DNA of 64,000 bases. Origin: Curvibacter sp. GWA2_64_110 (lineage in GTDB: Bacteria; Pseudomonadota; Gammaproteobacteria; Burkholderiales; Burkholderiaceae_C). Of the stretch, positions 33,839 through 45,462 are shown piece by piece. The stretch is from positions 1 to 64,000 of the forward strand of contig MGPC01000003.1 in the NCBI GenBank assembly GCA_001797315.1. The letters run 5' to 3'. Numbering within the stretch: the first letter of the stretch is position 1; each line of letters opens with the position of its first letter. The translations under genes and the position numbers were made by a program. A model generated the notes under the pieces. That model made no database searches. It was not told the origin of the DNA and worked only from the letters and a program-made list of their open reading frames with translations.

Positions 33839-34107
33839 GGAGACTTCTTTTGAGAGGGAAGGGGAAGCAAACGGGTCAAGAACCGGGGCTTTTCCTCCGG
33901 CACCGGGTCATGACCACCAGCACACCAGGGATGACAGCGCGCCAAGCGACGCAGCGTCAGATAGCTCCCAGCCGCTGCGCCATGTTGTTCCAGCGCAGAC
34001 AGAGCATACAGTGAACAAGTGGGCTCAAAACGGCAAGCCGAGCCCAGCCAGGGGCTCAGCATCAGGCGATAAACACGAACCAACGCCATCAGTGCGGATT
34101 TCATCAC
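33835..34107 (-). CDS. yidD: Membrane protein insertion efficiency factor YidD
   Basis: YidD is a small amphipathic inner-membrane-associated protein that assists YidC-dependent insertion. The 90-residue product has the family core YRLMLSPWLGSACRFEPTCS (15-34) and RCHPWCAGGHDPVPE, with the conserved cysteines. It overlaps both rnpA (4 bp) and yidC (4 bp), so the three are translationally coupled. Length and cysteine pattern are typical. Confidence 0.93.
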   Translation of the reverse strand: MMKSALMALVRVYRLMLSPWLGSACRFEPTCSLYALSALEQHGAAAGSYLTLRRLARCHPWCAGGHDPVPEEKPRFLTRLLPLPSQKKSP

Positions 34108-34532
34108 GCGGCCACCTTGGTTTGAGCGGAGGCGGCCCGGCCGAACAACTGCTCGACCTCGGTCCGAACAGCCTTTTTGAGTTGATCAGAACTGGCGCTT
34201 TTGAATTGCGTACGATCAAAAGCCGCCCGTAGCCGGACAACGTAGGCCGCTTGAGGTAGGGTGGGTTCGAAAAGTGCAGCGACGCTGTAGATCTGCCGCT
34301 TGAACAGGTTGCGAGTGACCGCACGGCGGGCCCAGCGCTTGGGCACCATGGCTCCGATCCATGCTTGGTCGGGACTGAAAAGTTCAGACGTGCATTGCTG
34401 CAGTGATGGTAACGATGGGTTGTCCACCGTCACGTCCGGTGCCGAGCTATGCATGGCGAAATGGGTCGTTCGTGCGACGGTACGACCTGCCAGGACGGCC
34501 TGAAATTGTTCTCGGGTTTTCAGCCGCTGCAC
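34104..34532 (-). CDS. rnpA: Ribonuclease P protein component RnpA
   Basis: RnpA is the protein subunit of RNase P, which matures tRNA 5' ends. The family opening QRLKTREQFQAVLAG starts at a GTG at 34532, which I take as the start; the frame is open to 34622 but would then overlap rpmH. The RNA-binding signature RAVTRNLFKRQIY is present in the middle, followed by YVVRLRA. An insert between the N-terminal part and this motif (about 25-55) is somewhat long. 142 residues in this form. It lies 49 bp after rpmH and overlaps yidD. Confidence 0.9.
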   Translation of the reverse strand: MQRLKTREQFQAVLAGRTVARTTHFAMHSSAPDVTVDNPSLPSLQQCTSELFSPDQAWIGAMVPKRWARRAVTRNLFKRQIYSVAALFEPTLPQAAYVVRLRAAFDRTQFKSASSDQLKKAVRTEVEQLFGRAASAQTKVAA

Positions 34533-34581
34533 GTAAGCGTCGCGCAGAAATTGCGTGTCAGCTGTACGCTGAGCAGTTGGC

Positions 34582-34716
34582 TCAGACCGCCAGGCGCTTA
34601 CGGCCCTTGGCGCGCCGTGCATTGATCACGGCACGACCACCGCGGGTCTTCATGCGGACCAGAAAGCCATGGGTACGCGCACGGCGGATTTTGGAAGGCT
34701 GGTAAGTGCGTTTCAT
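34582..34716 (-). CDS. rpmH: 50S ribosomal protein L34
   Basis: This 44-codon gene reads [20 protein letters not shown] and ends AKGRKRLAV, the standard L34 sequence. L34 is a small basic protein of the large ribosomal subunit. It is the first gene of the leftward cluster rpmH-rnpA-yidD-yidC-mnmE, with GAGGATCTCAAG just before the ATG as ribosome site. A good promoter lies 130 bp upstream. Confidence 0.98.
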   Translation of the reverse strand: MKRTYQPSKIRRARTHGFLVRMKTRGGRAVINARRAKGRKRLAV

Positions 34717-34846
34717 CTTGAGATCCTCGAAGGTTCAGTTCGGAAATTTGGTACAGGCTTGTATCTGCCAACGTTCGTCCGCAAAGACGAAGAGGCTGCG
34801 GCAATACACAGGCTCGAATTGCCCTGAACAATCAGGGAAACCGGGG

Positions 34847-34875
34847 ATTATCGCAAACTTTCTTAATTCTGGCAA
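34847..34875 (-). promoter_or_regulatory. Promoter of the rpmH cluster
   Basis: On the minus strand TTGCCA (34875-34870) and GATAAT (34852-34847) are spaced by exactly 17 bp. This gives a leader of about 125 nt before rpmH. Confidence 0.8.
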
Positions 34876-34930
34876 CGCCTTGCGACAGTTTTATCGTGTA
34901 TTGGCCGAAATCTGGGGACTCTAAAAAAAT

Positions 34931-34988
34931 TGTGGATAAATTCTTGATAAATTACAATTCCGTGCATTCCAAATAATAACTATCCACA
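34931..34988. promoter_or_regulatory. DnaA boxes upstream of dnaA
   Basis: TGTGGATAA (34931-34939) is a perfect DnaA box on the minus strand, and CTATCCACA (34980-34988) is a near-perfect one on the plus strand. The stretch between is AT-rich. They lie 17-74 bp before the dnaA ATG and probably serve dnaA autoregulation and/or origin function. Confidence 0.82.
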
Positions 34989-35004
34989 GAAATCAGCACC
35001 CACC

Positions 35005-36417
35005 ATGGCAGAGGGACAATTTAACAGCCACCCCAGCGCAGTGGGCAACGAGGCGGGACAAAGCTTGTGGCAAACCTGTGTTGACCAGCTCGCGCAGGAA
35101 CTGCCTGAACAACAATTCAACACTTGGATCAAACCTCTTTTGGCTCAAGTGACCGACGACCTCTCCAAGGTCACACTTTTTGTCGCCAATCGCTTCAAAC
35201 TGGACTGGGTCCGTGCCCAGTACAGCGCCCGTATTGCGGCGCTCTTGGAAAAGATCTACGGTCAGCCCGTCAATGTTGAGTTAGCGCTTACACCACGAGA
35301 AAACTCTCAAAGAACGCAGATTCTCGCTAAATCATCTGAATTTTTCCCTGCCGAGGAAGTGCTTGAACCTGTGGGAGAAAAGTCCTTGGGCGGCACCAAA
35401 AACCGGCTCAACCCGGCTCTGACCTTTGATACCCTGGTAGAGGGCACGGCCAATCGCATGGCCCGGGCTGCAGCCATGCATGTGGCGAGCTCACCCGGCC
35501 AGTTGTACAACCCATTGTTCATTTATGGTGGTGTTGGCCTGGGTAAAACCCACTTGATGCATGCCGTCGGTAACCGGCTGCTGGCTGAACACCCGAACGC
35601 CAAAGTTCTCTACATCCATGCCGAACAATTTGTTTCCGATGTGGTTAAAGCCTACCAGCGCAAGACTTTTGATGAATTCAAGGACAAGTACCACTCACTT
35701 GATCTGCTGTTGATTGACGACGTCCAGTTCTTTGCCAACAAAGACCGCACTCAGGAAGAATTTTTCAATGCCTTCGAGGCTCTGTTGGCAAAAAAATCTC
35801 ACATCGTGATGACCAGCGACACCTATCCAAAAGGTCTGGCTGACATCCACGAACGTTTGGTATCGCGCTTCGATTCCGGTCTGACGGTAGCCATCGAGCC
35901 ACCGGAACTTGAGATGCGGGTCGCTATTCTGATCAACAAGGCCCTGGCTGAAGGCACTGAAATGCCGGAAGAGGTCGCTTTCTTCGTTGCCAAGAACGTT
36001 CGCTCCAACGTGCGCGAACTCGAAGGCGCCCTGCGCAAAATCCTGGCCTACTCTCGTTTCAACCAGAAGGAAATCTCCATTCAGTTGGCACGTGAAGCTC
36101 TGCGTGACCTGCTATCGATCCAGAATCGCCAGATTTCGGTGGAAAACATCCAGAAGACAGTGGCCGACTACTACAAGATCAAGGTGGCCGACATGTATTC
36201 CAAGAAACGCCCTGCCAGCATTGCACGGCCACGTCAGATTGCGATGTACCTGGCCAAGGAACTGACTCAGAAAAGCCTGCCAGAAATTGGCGAATTGTTT
36301 GGCGGGCGTGATCACACGACCGTATTGCATGCCGTGCGAAAAATTACTGCCGAACGCCAACAACTGACGGAACTGAACCAGCAACTGCACGTGCTGGAAC
36401 AGACTCTCAAAGGCTGA
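35005..36417 (+). CDS. dnaA: Chromosomal replication initiator DnaA
   Basis: DnaA binds DnaA boxes at oriC, opens the duplex and loads the helicase. The 470-residue product has domain I (about 20-95, [20 protein letters not shown]), a short linker domain II, the AAA+ domain with Walker A GGVGLGKT (175-182) and Walker [11 protein letters not shown], and the C-terminal helix-turn-helix with the DnaA-box signature [14 protein letters not shown]. Boxes flank the gene on both sides. dnaN follows after the 240-bp origin-like gap. Confidence 0.98.
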   Translation: MAEGQFNSHPSAVGNEAGQSLWQTCVDQLAQELPEQQFNTWIKPLLAQVTDDLSKVTLFVANRFKLDWVRAQYSARIAALLEKIYGQPVNVELALTPRENSQRTQILAKSSEFFPAEEVLEPVGEKSLGGTKNRLNPALTFDTLVEGTANRMARAAAMHVASSPGQLYNPLFIYGGVGLGKTHLMHAVGNRLLAEHPNAKVLYIHAEQFVSDVVKAYQRKTFDEFKDKYHSLDLLLIDDVQFFANKDRTQEEFFNAFEALLAKKSHIVMTSDTYPKGLADIHERLVSRFDSGLTVAIEPPELEMRVAILINKALAEGTEMPEEVAFFVAKNVRSNVRELEGALRKILAYSRFNQKEISIQLAREALRDLLSIQNRQISVENIQKTVADYYKIKVADMYSKKRPASIARPRQIAMYLAKELTQKSLPEIGELFGGRDHTTVLHAVRKITAERQQLTELNQQLHVLEQTLKG

Positions 36418-36657
36418 TCAAAGAGGCCAAGAACAACGCTGGGGATAGTTATGGGACAAGTAGGAAGTTATCCACAAAAAAAACATGAAAGCAAAGTTGT
36501 TCATGTTCAACCAGCTGATCGGAAGCAGGGCTGCACACAGTTTTCAAAGCAGTCCAAGTCGTTGATAAAAAAAGGGAAAATGACGCTATCCACAGAAATG
36601 GGCGTCCTTTAACTACTACTACTAGTTTGAAATAAAGAAATTAAGGAAGAGATTGAC
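36418..36657. other. Candidate chromosomal origin (oriC) between dnaA and dnaN
   Basis: The 240-bp gap carries a perfect DnaA box TTATCCACA (36468-36476), a second box CTATCCACA (36586-36594), and a weak box-like TGGGGATAG at 36440-36448. After the second box come a GC-containing spacer, four CTA triplets (36613-36624, reading TAG on the other strand) and the AT-rich GTTTGAAATAAAGAAATTAA. The order box, GC segment, trio array, AT-rich is that of the DnaA-trio unwinding element. The leftward rpmH and rightward dnaA clusters diverge around this locus. Confidence 0.8.
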
Positions 36658-37764
36658 ATGATCGTCCTGAAGGCAACACAAGACAAAGTGCTATCGGTCC
36701 TGCAATCGGTGGCCGGTATCGTTGAACGTAGGCATACACTGCCTATTCTTGCCAATGTGCTGATACGCAAGACAGGCAGTGCCTTGCAATTCACGACCAG
36801 CGATCTGGAAATCCAGATTCGGACCACGGTGGAATTTGATGGCGATGCTGGCAATTTCACAACCACCGTTGGAGCGCGCAAACTCATCGATATTCTGCGC
36901 ACCATGCCGGCAGATCAGACGGTGTCGCTCGAGTCAGCCCAAGCCAAGCTGATTCTCAAAGGCGGCAAGAGCAAGTTCACGTTGCAGACCTTGCCGGCAG
37001 AAGATTTCCCGCTGGTGCAGGAATCGGCCAGTTTCGGACCTTCGTTCAGCGTGCCGCAAAAGACACTGAAGGATTTGCTCAGCCAGGTCTCTTTTGCCAT
37101 GGCGGTACATGACATCCGCTACTACCTCAACGGCATTCTGTTCGTGGCCGAAGGCAAGCAGCTCAGCCTGGTGGCGACCGACGGCCACCGGCTGGCCTTT
37201 GCCTCTGCCATGCTGGATGTGGAGGTGCCGCGCCAGGAAGTGATTCTGCCGCGCAAGACCGTGCTGGAAATGCAGCGGCTGCTGAGTGATGCTGATGGTG
37301 CCATCGAGATGCAGTTCGCCAACAACCAGGCCAAGTTCAGTTTCGAAGGCATGGAGTTCGTGACCAAACTGGTCGAAGGCAAGTTCCCCGACTACAACCG
37401 TGTGATTCCGAAGAACCACAAGAACGGCATCACGCTGGGACGTCAGGCGCTGTTGTCCAGCTTGCAGCGCACGGCCATCCTGACCAGCGACAAGTTCAAG
37501 GGTGTTCGCCTGAACATCGATCCGGGCACCTTGCGCGTGGCATCCAACAATGCCGAGCAGGAAGAAGCGGTGGATGAACTGGATATCGACTACAACGGCG
37601 ACAGCATCGAGATCGGTTTCAATGTGACTTACCTGATCGATGCGTTGGCGAACATGGACCAGGAGATGGTGAAGGTGGAGCTTTCGGATTCCAACAGCTC
37701 GGCTTTGATCACCATTCCGGACAATGCGAACTTCAAGTACGTCGTGATGCCAATGCGCATCTGA
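36658..37764 (+). CDS. dnaN: DNA polymerase III beta sliding clamp
   Basis: DnaN is the dimeric ring that tethers DNA polymerases to the template. The 368-residue protein shows the three-domain clamp pattern; recognisable blocks are LQSVAGIVERRHTLPILANV (16-35), RYYLNGILFV and a terminal YVVMPMRI with the peptide-binding pocket residues. The ATG is preceded by AAGGAAGAG. Two A/T-rich and DnaA-box-containing stretches lie upstream. gyrB follows after a gap containing a strong RNA hairpin. Confidence 0.97.
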   Translation: MIVLKATQDKVLSVLQSVAGIVERRHTLPILANVLIRKTGSALQFTTSDLEIQIRTTVEFDGDAGNFTTTVGARKLIDILRTMPADQTVSLESAQAKLILKGGKSKFTLQTLPAEDFPLVQESASFGPSFSVPQKTLKDLLSQVSFAMAVHDIRYYLNGILFVAEGKQLSLVATDGHRLAFASAMLDVEVPRQEVILPRKTVLEMQRLLSDADGAIEMQFANNQAKFSFEGMEFVTKLVEGKFPDYNRVIPKNHKNGITLGRQALLSSLQRTAILTSDKFKGVRLNIDPGTLRVASNNAEQEEAVDELDIDYNGDSIEIGFNVTYLIDALANMDQEMVKVELSDSNSSALITIPDNANFKYVVMPMRI

Positions 37765-37770
37765 AGCTGA

Positions 37771-40443
<2,673 letters not shown>

Positions 40444-40454
40444 ACGGGAAAAAC

Positions 40455-40814
40455 ATGTCTGACACCCTACCGGCCTGCCCCCAGTGCGGCCTGGAAAACA
40501 CCTACCCGGACGGCGACAACTACGTCTGCCCGGACTGCGGCTTCGAATGGCCGATGGCGGCGGCATCTGCCGATGAAGACGACACGGGAACGGGCGATGG
40601 CATTGTGCGCGATGCCAATGGCAACCCGCTGGCGGACGGCGATGCGGTCATCCTGATCAAGGACTTGAAAGTCAAGGGCTCGTCCATCGTGCTGAAGAAA
40701 GGCACCAAGGTCAAAAGCATCCGCCTGCCCGACGGTGCGGGCGATCACGAAGTGGATTGCAAGACCGATCAGGGCGCTTTCATGCTCAAGGCCTGTTTTC
40801 TGAAAAAGGCCTGA
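40455..40814 (+). CDS. PhnA/YjdM-family zinc-ribbon protein
   Basis: The 119-residue protein has an N-terminal zinc ribbon with two CxxC pairs (C8, C11 and C25, C28 in LPACPQCGL and YVCPDCGFEW) and a C-terminal small beta-barrel (DGDAVILIKDLKVKGSSIVL). This is the YjdM family, long named alkylphosphonate utilisation protein PhnA by genomic context; its biochemical role is not settled. The gene lies 11 bp after gyrB and 13 bp before the exonuclease gene, so co-transcription is likely. Confidence 0.9.
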   Translation: MSDTLPACPQCGLENTYPDGDNYVCPDCGFEWPMAAASADEDDTGTGDGIVRDANGNPLADGDAVILIKDLKVKGSSIVLKKGTKVKSIRLPDGAGDHEVDCKTDQGAFMLKACFLKKA

Positions 40815-40827
40815 GCTGCGGCCTGGC

Positions 40828-41439
40828 ATGAGCGCCATCGCCGTCATCGACTTCGAGACCACCGGTATCTCGCCCGATCACGGCGACCGCGCCACCGAGG
40901 TGGCGATCGTGCTGGTGGAAGAGGGCCGGGTGGTGGACCGTTTCCAGAGCTTGATGAATGCCGGCGTGCGCATTCCGCCCTTTATCACGCAACTCACCGG
41001 CATCAGCAATGCCATGGTGGCGGCTGCCCCCGATGCCGCCGAGGTGATGCAGCAAGCCAGCCGCTTTGTGGGTTCCGCTCCGCTGGTGGCTCACAACGCC
41101 GCGTTCGACCGGAAATTCTGGGGGAGTGAACTGGCGCGCCTGAGTGTACCGGCACCGCAGCCTTTCGCCTGCACCCTGCTGGTTTCGCGCCGGCTCTACC
41201 CGCAGGCGCCGAACCACAAACTGGGCTCGCTGGTGGACTACCATCGCTTGCCGCGCACCGGTGCCGCCCACCGCGCGCTGGCCGATGCCGAGATGGCCGC
41301 TGAACTGCTGGGCCGGATCCTGCATGACCTGCACACCCGCCACGGCGTTGCCAGGCCGGACCATGCCTTGCTGATGGCGCTGCAGCGCTGCGCCAAACCA
41401 GGCGTCCCGGCGCTGATGGCGCGATACGCACGAACTTGA
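40828..41439 (+). CDS. DnaQ-like DEDDh 3'-5' exonuclease
   Basis: The 203-residue protein has the exonuclease core: Exo I VIDFETTG (D8, E10), the ITQLTGISNAMV block, the Exo II region VAHNAAFDRKFW with Asp, and an Exo III type HRALADAEMAAELL with the catalytic His/Asp pair. Such small proteins degrade DNA or RNA 3' ends and may act in repair; it is too short and not similar enough to claim the replicative epsilon subunit. It follows the YjdM-family gene by 13 bp. Confidence 0.87.
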   Translation: MSAIAVIDFETTGISPDHGDRATEVAIVLVEEGRVVDRFQSLMNAGVRIPPFITQLTGISNAMVAAAPDAAEVMQQASRFVGSAPLVAHNAAFDRKFWGSELARLSVPAPQPFACTLLVSRRLYPQAPNHKLGSLVDYHRLPRTGAAHRALADAEMAAELLGRILHDLHTRHGVARPDHALLMALQRCAKPGVPALMARYART

Positions 41440-41537
41440 TCCGGCGTTGTCGTCGGTTCGGGATGACCGCATAATCATTTCCAGTGTCCGGCGAGCCAGT
41501 GCAGAGTTGCCGGCAAGCGATATCCGGATGGATGCCC

Positions 41538-43076
41538 ATGACAGAAAAAAAACCTTTTGAAATTGCACGTGAAACGCTCCGGCAGCTGACGGCCAGAAAG
41601 CTGGTGCCAACGCCGACGCACTACCAGACGATCTACAACGAGATCGCCGGCGTGCCCCATGTGCAGCCTTTTCCGGAAGAGCCCCTGCGACTGATTGCCC
41701 AGGCGCTGCCAACCAAGAACCCGGGCCAGCAAAAGCAGAAGGGCCTGCTTGAATACGCCATCGGCCAACGCAACTGGCAGGGCGTACAAAACGCCCTGCT
41801 GGGTTACGTCGGCTTTGCCCTGCCCGGCGGTACGCCCAGCGAGTCGGCCCCGGAGCCGGTGGCACCGATGGCCTCCGTTCCGGCCTTTACTGCGGAGTTC
41901 ATGGAGCAGATCGCGCGCATGGTGGAGTACAGCCTGCCGGCGTTGGGTAGCGACGATGCCCGTTTCCAGGAGCAGGTGGACAAGCTTCTGCAAACCTTGC
42001 GCGATCCGGCCGCTGACGTGATCGGCATCAAGACACTGCTGGCCAATTTTGGCCAGCGCCTGTCTTTTGCGGCCGAGGACCAGGCCGAGATCAAGAGTAC
42101 GCTGCTCAAGTTGTTGCACCTGATCATCGAGAACATTGGCGAACTGAGCGTGGACGACAGCTGGCTCAAGGGCCAGACCGATGCGCTGATGGAAGCCGCC
42201 ACGCCGCCGCTGACCTTGCGCCGCCTCGATGACGTGGAGCGCCGGCTCAAGGATGTGATCTTCAAGCAGACGGAAGCCAAGGGCCGGGCACAGGAAGCAC
42301 AGGACGAGTTGCGGCAGATGCTGGCGACCTTTGTCGAACGCCTGTCGCAGATGACCGAGTCGAGCAGCAGCTACCACGGCAAGATGGAAGAAAGTGTGCG
42401 CCAGATCGAGCAGGCCAAGAGCATCGAAGAGATTGCGCCTGTGCTCAAGGACGTGATCGGCGCCACGCGGGCCATGGCGAATGCGTCGCTGACGGTGCGC
42501 GACGAACTGCGCGCCATGCGCGAGAAAACGCAGGCCACCGAAGCGGAGCTGGTCAAGCTGCACCGGGAACTGGACCGCGTCAGCGCGCAGGCCCGGCACG
42601 ATACGCTGACCGGCGCCCTCAATCGCCAGGGCCTGGACGAGGCATTGCATCGCGAAGTGTCAGGCATGCAGCGGCGCGACAGCCCCTTGTGCGTGGCCTT
42701 GCTCGACATCGACAACTTCAAGAAAATCAATGACACGCGTGGCCATGCTGCCGGCGATGCCGCGTTGGCGCATCTGGCGACGGTGGCGCGCGAGTGCATG
42801 CGGCCGCAGGATACGCTGGCGCGTTACGGCGGCGAAGAGTTCGTGATCCTGTTGCCCGACACGTCGCTGGACAAGGGCGTGGCGGCCATGACGCGCCTGC
42901 AGCGCGAGCTGACCCGGCGTTTTTTCCTCGACGGAAACGAGAAAATCCTCATCACTTTCAGTGCCGGCGTGGCGCAGTTCGATCCGGGTGAGGCGGGGCG
43001 GGAGGCGATCCAGCGCGCCGACCGGGCGATGTACCTGGCCAAACGTGCCGGCAAGAACCGCGTGATGGCGGCCTGA
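41538..43076 (+). CDS. Diguanylate cyclase (GGDEF domain) with helical N-terminal sensor region
   Basis: The 512-residue protein carries an N-terminal non-membrane part (about 1-340) rich in coiled coil (RDELRAMREKTQATEAELVK) and a C-terminal GGDEF domain (about 345-512) with DTLTGALNRQGLDEAL, LDIDNFKKINDTRGH and the active loop RYGGEEFVI. The inhibitory I-site RPQD precedes the GGEEF loop by five residues, so product feedback is likely. No EAL domain or receiver domain is present. I chose ATG 41538 since GGATGG lies 6 bp before; ATG 41532 is close. Confidence 0.9.
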   Translation: MTEKKPFEIARETLRQLTARKLVPTPTHYQTIYNEIAGVPHVQPFPEEPLRLIAQALPTKNPGQQKQKGLLEYAIGQRNWQGVQNALLGYVGFALPGGTPSESAPEPVAPMASVPAFTAEFMEQIARMVEYSLPALGSDDARFQEQVDKLLQTLRDPAADVIGIKTLLANFGQRLSFAAEDQAEIKSTLLKLLHLIIENIGELSVDDSWLKGQTDALMEAATPPLTLRRLDDVERRLKDVIFKQTEAKGRAQEAQDELRQMLATFVERLSQMTESSSSYHGKMEESVRQIEQAKSIEEIAPVLKDVIGATRAMANASLTVRDELRAMREKTQATEAELVKLHRELDRVSAQARHDTLTGALNRQGLDEALHREVSGMQRRDSPLCVALLDIDNFKKINDTRGHAAGDAALAHLATVARECMRPQDTLARYGGEEFVILLPDTSLDKGVAAMTRLQRELTRRFFLDGNEKILITFSAGVAQFDPGEAGREAIQRADRAMYLAKRAGKNRVMAA

Positions 43077-43093
43077 AGCACAAGGATGTCCAC

Positions 43094-43672
43094 ATGAACT
43101 ACCTGATCCTGGGCCTGGTGATTTTTCTCGGCGTGCATTCGGTGCGTATCGTGGCCGACGGCTGGCGCACCCGCATGCGGGTGCGGTTGGGCGAGGGCAC
43201 CTGGAAGGGCCTGTATTCGCTGCTGTCGCTGGCCGGGTTGGCGCTCGTGGTCTGGGGCTTCGGCGTGGCGCGTGAACAACCGCTGGTGCTGTGGACGCCG
43301 CCCAACGGCATGCGCCACCTGGCCGGGCTGCTGACGCTGCTGGCGTTTGTGCTGTTTGCTGCTGCCTACGTGCCGGGCAACGGCATCAAGGCGCGCCTGC
43401 ATCATCCCATGGCGGCCGGCGTCAAGGTTTGGGCGCTGGCCCATCTGCTGTCCAACGGCATGCTGGTGCACCAGATCCTGTTCGGCGCTTTCTTGCTGTG
43501 GGCGGTGGCCAGTTTTGCCGCGGCGCGTCGGCGCGACCGCGCAGCCGGCACGGTTTATCCGGCCGGCCAGGTCTCGGCCACGCTGCTCACGGTCGTGCTG
43601 GGTGCGGCGGCCTGGGGCGCGGTGGCGTTCTGGCTGCACGGCATGCTGATCGGCATCCGGCCGTTGGTTTAA
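43094..43672 (+). CDS. NnrU-family membrane protein
   Basis: The 192-residue protein has about five membrane spans and the family pattern MNYLILGLVIFLGVHSVRIV at the start, LYSLLSLAGLALVVWGFGVA (TM2), and HPMAAGVKVWALAHLLSNGM in the middle. NnrU proteins were named from denitrification gene clusters, but their activity is not established, and no denitrification genes lie here. It follows the diguanylate cyclase gene by 17 bp and converges with the DUF2788 gene across a GC-rich repeat. Confidence 0.88.
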   Translation: MNYLILGLVIFLGVHSVRIVADGWRTRMRVRLGEGTWKGLYSLLSLAGLALVVWGFGVAREQPLVLWTPPNGMRHLAGLLTLLAFVLFAAAYVPGNGIKARLHHPMAAGVKVWALAHLLSNGMLVHQILFGAFLLWAVASFAAARRRDRAAGTVYPAGQVSATLLTVVLGAAAWGAVAFWLHGMLIGIRPLV

Positions 43673-43704
43673 ACCCACCCCTGTTGGCAGCTCACTGCGT
43701 GTAG

Positions 43705-43765
43705 CTGCCCTCTCCCCTCAAGGGGACAACGCCAGCGGGCCGGCGAAGCCGGACCCGCGGCGTTT
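43705..43765 (+). repeat. GC-rich intergenic repeat, copy D (short)
   Basis: CTCTCCCCTCAAGGGGACAA is followed by CGCCAGCGGGCCGGCGAAGC, then CGGACCCGCGGCG. The block order CCCCTC-AAGGGG, GCCAGCGG, CCGGCGAAGCCGG and CCGCGG matches the end of copies A (6298) and C (18252). It again lies between convergent genes. Confidence 0.55.
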
Positions 43766-43797
43766 CCCGCGAAAGTCCTTGTAGTGGGCGCGGGCGG

Positions 43798-44007
43798 CTA
43801 TTTTTCGAGAAACCACTGGATGATGAACTTGGCGGCAAAGCCGACCATGCCGAACGCCAGGCCCAGGAACAGTACAAAGGTGCCGAAGCGGCCGGCCTTG
43901 GATTCCCAGGCCAGGTGGCCGATGATGAACAGCATGTAGAGCATGAAGGCGCCGACGCCAAAGCTCAGGCCGAAGGCGGCGATCTGCTCTTCGCTGTAGC
44001 CGAACAT
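43798..44007 (-). CDS. DUF2788 small membrane protein
   Basis: The 69-residue protein has two hydrophobic helices (about 11-30 and 42-62) and matches the DUF2788 family of small proteobacterial membrane proteins (MFGYSEEQIAAFGLSFGVGA, FAAKFIIQWFLEK). Function is unknown. Its start codon overlaps the stop of the upstream DUF2189 gene (TGATG), so the two are translationally coupled and probably work in the same membrane context. Confidence 0.85.
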   Translation of the reverse strand: MFGYSEEQIAAFGLSFGVGAFMLYMLFIIGHLAWESKAGRFGTFVLFLGLAFGMVGFAAKFIIQWFLEK

Positions 44008-44831
44008 CAGCGAGCCTCCGTGCCGGCGGCTGCCGTGCGTTCGGGCAGGGCCGAGGCATCGACCAGGTCACGGTAGGCATGCCAGCTGCCATGCCCCAGC
44101 ATGGGCACCACGGCGACGAGCCCCAGCAGTACCGAGCACAGGCCCAAAAGCGAGAAACCCATGATGAGAAAAGCCCACCAGGCCATGGGTCCCGGGTTGA
44201 GCAGCACGGTCTGCCAGCTCGTCACCACGGCCTGCAGCACGCTCACGCGCCGGTCCAGCAGCAGGGGCAGGGCAATGGCGCTGGAGGCAAACATGGGTGC
44301 CGCCATCAGGCCACCCAGTGTCAGCCAGAGTTCGAACAGGTAGTTATCGCGCGCCAGCACGACAAAGCGCAGGAAGTCGAGGGGTCGCTCGATCGGTATC
44401 GGTGACAGCAGCGTGATGAGCGCGGCCGACGTCAGGACCCAGCCCGTGCCGGCCAGGGCCAGCAACAGGCCGAACTGCACCAGCCGCCAGTCCTTGCCGT
44501 CGCGGCTGCTGCCGTGGCGGCGCCAGCTCAGCCAGGTTTGCAGCACCAGCCGGAAAGAGGCGGGTTCACCACGCTCCACCGCCCGGCTCAGCGCATACAG
44601 GCCGGTGGCCAGTACCGGTGCAACCACCAGAAAACCCGAAAAGGCGCCGGCCAGCAGCCAGAACTGGTGGCGGGCCACGATCATCAGAAGCAGGCCAAAA
44701 ACACACAGCGCCGCACCATGCGCGAAGCTGACCCAGCCGCAATGGGCCATGTCGCGCCAGGCCAGGACCAGCCAGCGCATCGGTTGATGGAGTTCAATGG
44801 TGCGGACGGAGGGGCTTGCCTGTGGGTGCAT
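44007..44831 (-). CDS. DUF2189 multi-pass membrane protein
   Basis: The 274-residue protein has about six membrane segments and the DUF2189 signature near the start (PMRWLVLAWRDMAHCGWVSF, about 17-36). Members are predicted inner-membrane proteins, described as loosely cytochrome-oxidase-related, without proven function. It is upstream of and coupled to the DUF2788 gene. A Spy-like periplasmic protein gene lies 33 bp before it on the same strand, so the three may share a transcript. Confidence 0.87.
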   Translation of the reverse strand: MHPQASPSVRTIELHQPMRWLVLAWRDMAHCGWVSFAHGAALCVFGLLLMIVARHQFWLLAGAFSGFLVVAPVLATGLYALSRAVERGEPASFRLVLQTWLSWRRHGSSRDGKDWRLVQFGLLLALAGTGWVLTSAALITLLSPIPIERPLDFLRFVVLARDNYLFELWLTLGGLMAAPMFASSAIALPLLLDRRVSVLQAVVTSWQTVLLNPGPMAWWAFLIMGFSLLGLCSVLLGLVAVVPMLGHGSWHAYRDLVDASALPERTAAAGTEAR

Positions 44832-44864
44832 CGGGCCTTGACGGGTTGGTTTCGGTGCTCAGTC

Positions 44865-45350
44865 CTAGCGCGGTCTGCGGTCGCCGCGGCTGCCAAAAGG
44901 CCGGCCGGTGTTGGCATCAAAGACTTTCTTTTGCTTGGCGTTGAGTGTGGCATAGAAAGCGCGGGTGGCGTCATCGCGCTTGTCCATCTCGGCCTCGCGC
45001 TGCTTGCGCAACTCGCGCATCTTGTCCAGGCGCTCGGGCGTGGTGAGCTTGTCCAGTTCCGCGCGGCTGGGGTGCGGGAAGGTGGCCGGCGGTTGCATGG
45101 CGGCGACATAACTGTTCCAGGCGCCTTCCTGTTCGGCGCTGAGCTTGAGTTTGGCCTTGAGGTCAGCCGCGCGGCGGTCCATGTGGCGCTTGGCGCGCGC
45201 TTGCATGCGTTCGCGGATTTCAGGGCTGGCGCTGGGGCCGCCTGCGCCCGCAACAGGGCCCGGGCCGGTGCCGGGACCCGGTTGCGCCAGGGTGGAGAGG
45301 GCGGCGGCCATCAGGCCGGCCAGCAGTACGGGTTTGAAGACGGATTTCAT
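44865..45350 (-). CDS. Spy/CpxP-like periplasmic protein (LTxxQ-type)
   Basis: The 161-residue product has a signal peptide (MKSVFKPVLLAGLMAAALST, cleaved near LAQPG), a Pro/Gly-rich linker, then a long basic helical region with ADLKAKLKLSAEQEGAWNSY and ATRAFYATLNAKQKKVFD, which are LTxxQ-type motifs. Relatives such as Spy and CpxP are periplasmic chaperones or envelope-stress sensors that can respond to metals. ATG 45350 follows AGGAAGTGCC closely. Its metal link here is only inferred from the copper genes 2 kb away. Confidence 0.82.
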   Translation of the reverse strand: MKSVFKPVLLAGLMAAALSTLAQPGPGTGPGPVAGAGGPSASPEIRERMQARAKRHMDRRAADLKAKLKLSAEQEGAWNSYVAAMQPPATFPHPSRAELDKLTTPERLDKMRELRKQREAEMDKRDDATRAFYATLNAKQKKVFDANTGRPFGSRGDRRPR

Positions 45351-45462
45351 GGCACTTCCTTTCAAAGCCTGTCAGGACAACAGGTGAAACGGAGTCTGCG
45401 CGCGCTGTGTATCCCCTGTCATGACGGCGTGCGAATGCTTTGTAAAGATGGCCAGCGTGCGT

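Noticed and set aside
34533-34622. Longer rnpA start at 34622.
   Set aside because: It would overlap rpmH, and the added residues do not look like RnpA; the family N terminus begins at GTG 34532.
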